From: CAYWXK01 sp964462515
GTDB taxonomy: Bacteria > Planctomycetota > Phycisphaerae > Sedimentisphaerales > Anaerobacaceae
NCBI GenBank assembly: GCA_964462515.1
Contig: CAYWXK010000104.1
Location: forward strand, 1-5,073
DNA: 5,073 nucleotides
Reading direction: 5' to 3'
A model generated the notes under the pieces. The model made no database searches. It was not told where the DNA came from and saw only the letters and a program-made list of their open reading frames with translations. This document shows positions 1 to 5,073 of the stretch, one piece after another (the stretch's first letter is position 1; each line of letters starts with the position of its first letter). The position numbers were made by a program, and so were the translations under genes.

Positions 1-905
1 TTGCGGCGGGCGAAGCGTTCTTGCACACCTGGAAACTGGCCCAGTAAAACGGCGGCTTCGAACTCATTCATCCGGTATTTCGGCCCGGCTACTTCCGTGC
101 GCCCCCGGCGCGATGTGCCGTGGTTATGGACGGTGAAACAATTGTCCATAAGCTCTTCATCATTTCCGATTATTGCTCCGCCTTCTCCGCAGGCAATTGT
201 CTTGCTCGACTGAAAGCTGAAACACCCGACATCGCCGATAGTTCCTAATTTTTTGCCCTGATATTCGGCAAGGTGAGCCTGACAGGCATCTTCGATTACT
301 TTCAAATTATGTTTTTTGGCAATCGCCGTGATTTTTTCCAAGTTGCAGGGCTGCCCCATCATATCCACCGGCATAATTGCTTTGGTGTTTTCGGTAATTC
401 TTCTTTCTACGTCATCGGGGTCGAGCTGATAAGATTCGCTGTCAAGGTCGGCCAGGACAGGCAGGGCCCTGGCAGACAAGATGGAAGCGATTGTGCCGGG
501 GTCGGTATAGGGTGAGGTAATGACTTCGTCTCCCGGACCAATTCCAAACGCTTCCACGCAGGTGTGCAGTGCCTGGGTTCCAGAGCCTGTGGCCACGCAG
601 AATTTCGCCCCCGTCAATTGCGCAAATTCCTTTTCAAATGTAGGGACAGTGCCCGACTCAGATTGGATTCTACACCATATTCTGCTTTTTGTAGTTTCGA
701 CTACTTTGTTTATGACCTTTTCATCCCAGTATGGCCAACTGGGCCAGCTCTTGTTTTTTCTTACCGGTTCGCCGCCAAGGATTGCCAGTTTGCCGGCCTT
801 CTTACTGATATTGCTGTATGCCGGGACGCTCCGTGATATAGCGGCGATAGTCCCGACTGACGCAGTCGCCAGGAGCTGCCGCCTGGTTAAATTGTTGCTT
901 TTCAT
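1..905 (-). CDS. Exported DegT/DnrJ/EryC1/StrS-family PLP aminotransferase, partial (C-terminus off the left edge)
   Basis: An open frame runs leftward from ATG at 903-905 for 301 codons without a stop, so the gene is cut by the window edge. Family members are usually about 370-450 residues, so roughly a quarter is missing. Residues 1-30 look like a twin-arginine signal: TRRQLLA at 7-13, a moderately hydrophobic stretch, then VPA at 27-29. The aminotransferase domain starts near residue 40. Visible fold-type I PLP features are the phosphate-binding loop ATGSGTQAL (105-113), MGQPCNL (183-189), EDACQAH (205-211, Asp206 expected at the PLP ring nitrogen) and SFQSSKTIACGEGG (230-243), with Lys235 the expected Schiff-base lysine. 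The family transfers amino groups to keto-sugars or related carbonyls, using Glu or Gln as donor; the substrate cannot be read here. A weak ribosome site, AAAGGGA, lies 5 bases before the ATG. The gene is divergent from the ceramidase-like gene. Family assignment is secure; location and substrate are inferred. Confidence 0.93.
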   Translation of the reverse strand, partial: MKSNNLTRRQLLATASVGTIAAISRSVPAYSNISKKAGKLAILGGEPVRKNKSWPSWPYWDEKVINKVVETTKSRIWCRIQSESGTVPTFEKEFAQLTGAKFCVATGSGTQALHTCVEAFGIGPGDEVITSPYTDPGTIASILSARALPVLADLDSESYQLDPDDVERRITENTKAIMPVDMMGQPCNLEKITAIAKKHNLKVIEDACQAHLAEYQGKKLGTIGDVGCFSFQSSKTIACGEGGAIIGNDEELMDNCFTVHNHGTSRRGRTEVAGPKYRMNEFEAAVLLGQFPGVQERFARR

Positions 906-960
906 TTTGTTCCCTTTCACGTTATCAAGCCAATGCGGGCTATCTGTGCCGATTTACCTG

Positions 961-989
961 ATTTTACTGGCTTGGCCGCCGGAGGTCAA
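961..989 (-). promoter_or_regulatory. Sigma70-type promoter for the aminotransferase gene
   Basis: Read on the minus strand, TTGACC (984-989) is followed after exactly 17 bases by TAAAAT (961-966). Both hexamers match the sigma70 consensus at five of six positions. Transcription would begin near 954, giving a leader of about 50 bases before the ATG at 905. It is the best promoter match I found in the window. No partner of similar quality was found for the plus-strand gene; a TAGAAT at 991-996 has no good -35 at proper spacing. Confidence 0.6.
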
Positions 990-1021
990 TTAGAATATCT
1001 CGAAAATGCACGATTGAATAT

Positions 1022-1025
1022 GGAG
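1022..1025 (+). promoter_or_regulatory. Shine-Dalgarno GGAG that decides the start of the ceramidase-like gene
   Basis: GGAG ends 9 bases before ATG 1035, whereas the in-frame ATGs at 933 and 1020 have no purine-rich site at usable distance. Starting at 1035 also puts the positively charged MRRY directly before the hydrophobic signal core, as expected for a Sec signal peptide. Confidence 0.6.
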
Positions 1026-1034
1026 TCGGCAAAT

Positions 1035-2414
1035 ATGAGACGATATGTCAGTTTGAAGTCGGCAGCGTCGGTTTTGGCCATTTTAGTGTTCAATCATTTC
1101 TTTTGCCCGGCCGGTCAAGCCGCACTCAAAGGCGGTTGTGCCAAGGTCAACATCACTCCACCTCTGGGGATTCCGCTTATCGGCTCATACGGCAAACCAA
1201 GCAACGACGTTCTCGATGAGCTCCACGCCAAAGCCCTTGTCCTCAATGACGGGAACAATACTATCGCAATCGTCTCCGCCGACCTGCTGTACACACCTTT
1301 GGAAGAAATTACTAAGCCGGTGCGGGAGATTATCAAAGAAAAAATCGGTATCCCTGAACAGAATGTCCTTATCTGTGCCACCCACACTCACTCCGGGCCT
1401 GAAGTTTTTACCAGATCAAAAGTGCCACGCGAAGGGCGGCTGCCGGCCACGCAGATCGACCAATTCTATCTCCAGACGCTGATAAGAAAGACGGCAAGCT
1501 CGGTAATGATTGCTTATAAAAATATGCAGGACGTAAAGATAGGCACTGCAAAAGGGCGAATACCGGAAATAGTCTTCAATCGCCGGGCCAGGACCCCTGA
1601 CGGCTCTGCCGTGATGACCTGGAGTGTTACTACTGAAATCGCCGCAACCAGAGAAATTAAGACGTGCCCCGACGGTTCGACTGCCGTATCATTCACGCTT
1701 GACGCCAACGAGCCGAATCTGACGTTTGGCCCCATCGACCCGGAGGTCTGGGTCCTGCGTGTGGAAGACGCAAACAACAATATTGTCGGCTCGATTGTCA
1801 ATTTTGCCTGTCATCCGGTCTGTGTGTATCCCGATTTGCCAACCGCTATATCGGCTGATTTTCCGGGGGACGCTGCGGATCTGGTTGAACAGACAGAAGG
1901 CGGCGTTTGTCTCTTTGCACTTGGAACAGCCGGTGACATTGTTCCTTACCAGAGAGGAGTAAAGGCTCATAAGCAGGTCGGCAGAGCACTTGGCGCCGAA
2001 GCTCTGCGCAGACTCCAGTTTGTCAGCACATCCGACCAGGCAACATTGGACGCCGTCAAGAAGGAGGTGAAATTTCCTGTAAAGAAACTCGTATCTGCTG
2101 ATGGCGAAAAAAAGGCGGATAAAGTCGCAGAGTATATAACCACCGAGATGCAGATATTGCGGCTTGGCGATGTTTATATCCTGGGGCTGCCCGGTGAGGT
2201 ATTGGCGGAAGTCGGCCTTCAGATAAAGAAAAAGGCGGGCATAGAGAAGCTTCTTATTATCTCTCTTAGTAACGATGCGATTGGCTACGTCTGTCACAGC
2301 CGGGCATACGAAGAAGGAGGATATGAGCCTGGCTCAGGAACTAATCTGGAAAAAGGAGCTGGTGAAATTATGATAAATCAGGCACTGGATAATTTAGGAC
2401 AGATTAAGCCCTGA
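1035..2414 (+). CDS. Secreted neutral/alkaline ceramidase-like zinc hydrolase (short form, catalytic Ser replaced)
   Basis: From ATG 1035 this encodes 459 residues. Residues 1-29 form a Sec signal peptide: MRRY, a hydrophobic core (about 10-23) and a GQA/A cleavage site. The mature part matches the N-terminal catalytic domain of neutral/alkaline non-lysosomal ceramidases: KVNITPPLGIPLIG (37-50), AIVSADLL (78-85), CATHTHSGP (114-122), NFACHPV (256-262), SADFPGD (273-279), LGTAGDIVP (296-304), LPGEVLAE (385-392) and YEEGGYEP (425-432). By comparison with the Pseudomonas enzyme, His117, His260, Glu388 and Tyr425 or Tyr430 are the likely zinc ligands. True ceramidases carry GDVSPN with Ser as catalytic residue; here it is GDIVPY, with Val303 at that place. 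The protein ends soon after the last zinc motif and so lacks the C-terminal Ig-like domain of typical ceramidases (about 650-780 residues). It is probably a periplasmic or secreted metal-dependent amide or ester hydrolase; ceramide as substrate is doubtful. The in-frame ATG at 933 would give 493 residues. Confidence 0.9.
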   Translation: MRRYVSLKSAASVLAILVFNHFFCPAGQAALKGGCAKVNITPPLGIPLIGSYGKPSNDVLDELHAKALVLNDGNNTIAIVSADLLYTPLEEITKPVREIIKEKIGIPEQNVLICATHTHSGPEVFTRSKVPREGRLPATQIDQFYLQTLIRKTASSVMIAYKNMQDVKIGTAKGRIPEIVFNRRARTPDGSAVMTWSVTTEIAATREIKTCPDGSTAVSFTLDANEPNLTFGPIDPEVWVLRVEDANNNIVGSIVNFACHPVCVYPDLPTAISADFPGDAADLVEQTEGGVCLFALGTAGDIVPYQRGVKAHKQVGRALGAEALRRLQFVSTSDQATLDAVKKEVKFPVKKLVSADGEKKADKVAEYITTEMQILRLGDVYILGLPGEVLAEVGLQIKKKAGIEKLLIISLSNDAIGYVCHSRAYEEGGYEPGSGTNLEKGAGEIMINQALDNLGQIKP

Positions 2415-2593
2415 TTTCTGCATCTTAACCCGAATCTTTCATGGCCACAGAGCACACCCGCCTTCGCCGAGGCTACGGCGAGGCAGGCAGAGAACCCTTC
2501 GACAAGCTCAGGGCAGACACAGAGATATAATCATTTGTCATTAAAAAAGTTATGATATTTGACCTCCCTATGATTGACATCTCTATTATCCTG
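2415..2593. other. Intergenic region between convergent genes
   Basis: This 179-bp spacer lies between the stop codons of the ceramidase-like gene (TGA 2412-2414) and the RCC1 protein gene (TAG, minus strand, 2594-2596). Its middle part holds the palindromic element described separately; the remainder is AT-rich and shows no open frame worth calling. There is no classical hairpin followed by a T-run on either strand, so where transcription ends is not obvious. Confidence 0.7.
2446..2524. repeat. Palindromic GC-rich intergenic element flanked by CACAGAG direct repeats
   Basis: CACAGAG occurs at 2446-2452 and again at 2518-2524. Between the copies lies a 65-bp block much richer in GC than the flanking spacer. 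Its first part can fold into a strong stem: GCCTTCGCCG (2460-2469), a six-base loop, then CGGCGAGGC (2476-2484), with one unpaired T. A second, weaker one has CCCT (2495-2498) and AGGG (2510-2513) around TCGACAAGCTC. Both parts resemble repeated intergenic palindromes that I recall from many environmental bacterial genomes. The position between convergent genes would let it act as a two-way transcription barrier. The repeat nature outside this window is from memory and not checked. Confidence 0.55.
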
Positions 2594-4864
2594 CTATTGC
2601 AAAAGTCTTTCGAGAAGCTCAATAGCCCTCAAGACCAAAGGATACACCTTCTGCTGGTCTTCACAGGATAGTATCCAGTCGTTCTTATCCGGCTGGCCTG
2701 TGTTAGCACAGCCGTCGGTTTTTTTCAGGATGTCGTTGCTTAGTTTGTCCAAGAGGTCTTGGTAAAGCCCTTCATCGAGCATAGCAAGTGTAGCATCGAG
2801 CTTATTTATGAGAGCATTGGCCGAGTTCGGGTTGTTCAGGTTATTTGGGTTAAGCTCAGCGATTTCGTCGATTGTTTCAGCAATCTTTTCATCTACAGCT
2901 TGCTCGATGGTAATTGCCGTGATAACGACATAATCCGGCTCGCTTTCCAGACCTTTGCTGTCTGTTACGACCAACTTAATAATGTATTCTCCCGGAACAT
3001 CGGGAACAAGCGAGGGATTAACACTGTCAGGATTGGAAAGTTCTGAGGCGCTGCCTTGCGGCCTTGACAAGATTTGCCAACAATAGACAAGAGGATAGTC
3101 TCGGTCAAGGTCATAGCTTCTGCTGCCATCAAGGTTCACTTCAAAAAGTATCGGTGTCTCCTGGTCTTCTCCTGCTCTGGCAACTGGTGGTAGTTCCGGC
3201 ATCATTCCTTTTATTGCAAGACTGTGCCACATTCCTGCCGATATGGCGATAAAGTCATTTCCGGCAGGCGGCGTTGCATCACCACAATAATTGAGGCCCC
3301 AGCCAACAATACTGCCGTCAGATTTAAGGGCAAGACTGTGCTGTTGTCCTGCTGCTATGGCGACAAAATCATTGCCTAGCGGTGGGGTCGCCTGACCATA
3401 ATTATTCCAGCCCCAGCCAACAATACTGCCATCTTGCTTTAATGCAAGACTATGGCCCCCACCCCAATATCCTCCTGCGGCGATGGCGATAAAGTTGTTT
3501 CCGGAAGGAGGCGTCGCCTGACCATAATTATTCCAGCCCCAGCCGACAATACTACCGTCTGACTTAAGGGCAAGATTGTGCCCACCGCCTGCTGCTATGG
3601 CGATGTAATTATTTCCCGTTGGAGTTGTTCCTGCTCCGCCCCAGCCAACAATACTGCCATCCGACCGAAGCGCAAGACTATGCCAACCTGCTGCTATGGC
3701 GACGTAATTATTTCCAGAAGGTGGTGTCGCCTGACCAGCCCAATTGTAGCCCCAGCCCACAATACTTCCATCAGATTTGAGGGCAAGACTGTGCTGATGA
3801 CCCCCTGCTATGGCGACAAAGTCGTTTCCAGCAGGTGGGTTTGTCTGACCGTAATCATTGCGGCCCCAGCCGACAATACTACCATCAAACTTTATGGCTA
3901 GACTGTGCAAAGCTCCCGATGCTATGGCGAAAAAATTATTTCCAGCAGGGGGATTAGCCTGACCATAATCATTGGCGGCCCAGCCGACAATAGTCCCATC
4001 AGATTTTAGGGCAAGGCCGTGAAACCCGCCTGTTGCTATGGCTATAAAATTGTTTCCAGCCGGCGGGCTGCCATACGCGCCCCATCCGACAATACTGCCA
4101 TTTGATTTTAGGGCGAGACTATGGTTATATCCTGCTGCTATGGCGACAAAGTCGTTACCGACAGGGGGCGTTGCCTCACCACTCAAATTTCTGCCCCATC
4201 CGATAATACTCCCGTCCGATTTTAAGGCAAGACTGTGTTGATGTCCTGCGGCGATAGCGATGTAATTATTGCCTGGCGGCGGCGTCGCCTGACCATAATC
4301 ATTGAGGCCCGAGACGACTATACTGCCATCAGCCCTCAGGGCAAGACTATGATACGACCCAGCCGATATGGCGACAAAGTTGTTTCCATTAAACCATCCG
4401 AACCCACGATAACCCCAACAGACAATACTTCCATCTGATTTGAGGGCAAGACTGTGGATATATCCTGCTGCTACGGCGACAAAATCGTTTCCAACGGGTG
4501 GGTTCGTCTCGCCACACTCATTGAGGCCCCAGCCAACAATACTACCGTCAGATTTAAGGGCAAGACTGTGATACGCTCCTGTTGCTACGGCGACAAAGTT
4601 GTTTCCCTCAGGCAGATTTGCCTGACCACTCTGATTAAAGCCCCAGCCGACAATAGTGCCGTCAGATTTTAGAGCAAGACTGTGGTGATATCCTGCTGCT
4701 ATGGCGATAAAGTTATTGACAGCAAAGTCGTTGCTGTTGACCGATTGTTCACCCCAGCTAATCACTGATGCAGCCCATGCATGAGACTCTACCCCGCGCT
4801 GGTCAACTCCAATAAGGAGTGCAAAAAACAAAACAAAGATTTTCTTTCTGACTATCTTAATCAT
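2594..4864 (-). CDS. Secreted RCC1-like beta-propeller repeat protein with PKD-type and C-terminal helical domains
   Basis: The product has 756 residues. Residues 1-31 are a signal peptide (MIKIVRKK, hydrophobic core 9-20, cleavage near AWA/A at 31/32). Residues 33-553 are RCC1-like repeats: 13 full units, usually 38 residues, of the pattern GN(N/D)F-AIAAG--HSLALKSDGSIVGWG-N-YGQATPP, plus a half unit at each end. This is much shorter than the 50-60 residues of eukaryotic RCC1 repeats and nearer to bacterial propellers such as BLIP-II. Residues 559-651 form a PKD-type Ig fold (PPVARAGEDQ, LDGSRSYD, YCWQI, PGEYIIKLVV). Residues 652-756 are mostly helical, with Cys719 and Cys734 as a possible disulfide pair. 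No catalytic motif, sortase signal or PEP-CTERM tail is seen. A surface or secreted binding role is inferred, with unknown ligand. A near-perfect ribosome site fixes the start. The neighbouring gene is convergent, so this is probably a separate transcript. Confidence 0.93.
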   Translation of the reverse strand: MIKIVRKKIFVLFFALLIGVDQRGVESHAWAASVISWGEQSVNSNDFAVNNFIAIAAGYHHSLALKSDGTIVGWGFNQSGQANLPEGNNFVAVATGAYHSLALKSDGSIVGWGLNECGETNPPVGNDFVAVAAGYIHSLALKSDGSIVCWGYRGFGWFNGNNFVAISAGSYHSLALRADGSIVVSGLNDYGQATPPPGNNYIAIAAGHQHSLALKSDGSIIGWGRNLSGEATPPVGNDFVAIAAGYNHSLALKSNGSIVGWGAYGSPPAGNNFIAIATGGFHGLALKSDGTIVGWAANDYGQANPPAGNNFFAIASGALHSLAIKFDGSIVGWGRNDYGQTNPPAGNDFVAIAGGHQHSLALKSDGSIVGWGYNWAGQATPPSGNNYVAIAAGWHSLALRSDGSIVGWGGAGTTPTGNNYIAIAAGGGHNLALKSDGSIVGWGWNNYGQATPPSGNNFIAIAAGGYWGGGHSLALKQDGSIVGWGWNNYGQATPPLGNDFVAIAAGQQHSLALKSDGSIVGWGLNYCGDATPPAGNDFIAISAGMWHSLAIKGMMPELPPVARAGEDQETPILFEVNLDGSRSYDLDRDYPLVYCWQILSRPQGSASELSNPDSVNPSLVPDVPGEYIIKLVVTDSKGLESEPDYVVITAITIEQAVDEKIAETIDEIAELNPNNLNNPNSANALINKLDATLAMLDEGLYQDLLDKLSNDILKKTDGCANTGQPDKNDWILSCEDQQKVYPLVLRAIELLERLLQ
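3206..4717 (-). repeat. Tandem RCC1 repeat array at DNA level (about 114-bp period)
   Basis: The coding repeats are also visible in the DNA: motifs such as GGCAAGACTGTG and CCCCAGCC-ACAATACT recur on the plus strand about every 114 bases. Unit lengths in residues, from the N-terminus, are 37, 38, 35, 38, 38, 34, 38, 38, 38, 33, 38, 42, 38 and a final half of 19. Units 3, 6 and 10 are shortened in the loop after the WG strand, and unit 12 has a glycine-rich insertion (GYWGG) before its HSLAL. All length changes keep the frame. Such an array is prone to recombination and to assembly collapse. Confidence 0.9.
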
Positions 4865-4870
4865 TGCGTT

Positions 4871-4878
4871 ACCTCCTT
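4871..4878 (-). promoter_or_regulatory. Strong Shine-Dalgarno for the RCC1-repeat gene
   Basis: On the minus strand AAGGAGGT lies 6 bases before ATG 4864, a near-perfect match to the 16S rRNA anti-Shine-Dalgarno sequence. It is far stronger than the sites of the other two genes and supports both the start choice and high translation. Confidence 0.85.
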
Positions 4879-4995
4879 CAAAAAAAATGAATAAAACGCT
4901 TTTAACTTCTCATCACATTCCGAATGATTTAACCAAAACAGTTTCTTACCCAAACTACAATTTCTTTGGGGTCAGCTAACAATATCCTTGCCTAC

Positions 4996-5027
4996 TTGTG
5001 GGAGAACTCCGCCATAAGAAATATAAT
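4996..5027 (+). promoter_or_regulatory. Possible rightward promoter near the window edge
   Basis: A perfect TATAAT lies at 5022-5027. The nearest -35-like hexamer, TTGTGG at 4996-5001, is 20 bases away, longer than the usual 16-18. Downstream, AAGGTGG at 5054-5060 resembles a ribosome site and the window ends in AT at 5072-5073, which would become ATG if the next base is G. This is suggestive only, since AT-rich DNA often contains TATAAT by chance. Confidence 0.25.
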
Positions 5028-5073
5028 ACTCCCCAAAAATCAGACCAGCATATAAGGTGGTAAGTTGTGTTAT

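Larger units (their letters stand above)
906..1034. other. Divergent intergenic region
   Basis: This 129-bp gap separates the starts of the two divergent genes and must hold the control sites of both. It contains the leftward promoter at 961-989. The ceramidase-like frame stays open through part of it, with in-frame ATGs at 933 and 1020, but neither has a ribosome site and translation from them would place about 30 or 5 extra residues before a normal signal peptide. I therefore treat the stretch as non-coding. No clear operator-like inverted repeat was seen. Confidence 0.6.
4865..5073. other. Upstream region of the RCC1-repeat gene, to the window edge
   Basis: This AT-rich 209-bp stretch has no supported gene. 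Beyond the ribosome site it should hold the leftward promoter; the best leftward match, TTGTTA then TGTAGT after 17 bases, is too weak to call. A rightward TATAAT is listed separately. The end of the region could also be the start zone of a rightward gene cut off by the window. Confidence 0.6.

Noticed and set aside
520..993. Plus-strand open frame of 157 codons, with others at 1-213, 273-515 and 564-836
   Set aside because: They lie antisense to the aminotransferase gene, whose motifs and signal peptide are clear. Their products show no family features.
933..1034. N-terminal extension of the ceramidase-like protein from ATG 933
   Set aside because: It has no ribosome site, would bury the signal peptide behind 34 residues without export features and would cover much of the divergent control region.
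1689..2297. Minus-strand open frame of 202 codons, with others at 1115-1387, 1185-1391 and 1514-1801
   Set aside because: They are antisense to the ceramidase-like gene, which carries all the conserved motifs. The product has no recognisable domain or good ribosome site.
2460..2484. Rho-independent terminator
   Set aside because: The stem is strong but no T-run follows on either strand, so it is listed as a repeat with possible barrier function only.
3578..4672. Several plus-strand frames encoding periodic peptides with repeated CCYGDKVVS-like segments
   Set aside because: They are the reverse complement of the RCC1 repeats; the periodicity comes from the array on the other strand.
3206..4717. 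CRISPR array, suggested by the regular 114-bp repetition
   Set aside because: The repeats are coding, in one open frame, with imperfect units and no unique spacers of constant length.

Overview
The window holds three protein-coding genes and no RNA genes, insertion sequences or CRISPR arrays that I could find. All three products appear to be exported. The combination suggests a planctomycete-type bacterium (Planctomycetota, perhaps the Phycisphaerae/Sedimentisphaerales side): a DegT-family aminotransferase with a twin-arginine signal, a short ceramidase-like hydrolase, and a large RCC1-repeat/PKD surface protein with a conserved helical tail. This assignment rests on gene content recalled from such genomes, not on a marker gene, so it is moderate at best.

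Layout: (1) positions 1-905, minus strand, a DegT/DnrJ/EryC1/StrS aminotransferase whose C-terminal part lies beyond the left edge. (2) 906-1034, a divergent intergenic region with a good sigma70-type promoter facing left. (3) 1035-2414, plus strand, a secreted neutral/alkaline ceramidase-like zinc hydrolase that keeps the likely metal ligands but has Val where true ceramidases have the catalytic Ser. (4) 2415-2593, the spacer between two convergent genes, carrying a GC-rich palindromic element inside a CACAGAG repeat. (5) 2594-4864, minus strand, a 756-residue secreted protein with 13 complete and one split RCC1-like units, a PKD-type domain and a C-terminal helical domain. (6) 4865-5073, the upstream region of the RCC1 gene, with a perfect Shine-Dalgarno on the minus strand and hints of a rightward gene starting at the window edge.

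The aminotransferase and the hydrolase are transcribed divergently from a 129-bp gap and both carry export signals. They may act on the same amino-containing substrate outside the cytoplasm, but this is inference. The RCC1 protein looks like an independent transcription unit; its beta-propeller repeats suggest binding or adhesion rather than catalysis. I see no defence, phage or CRISPR-like system. The most distinctive points are the missing catalytic Ser in the ceramidase-like protein, the Tat signal on a PLP enzyme, and an RCC1 repeat count that fits two seven-bladed propellers exactly.
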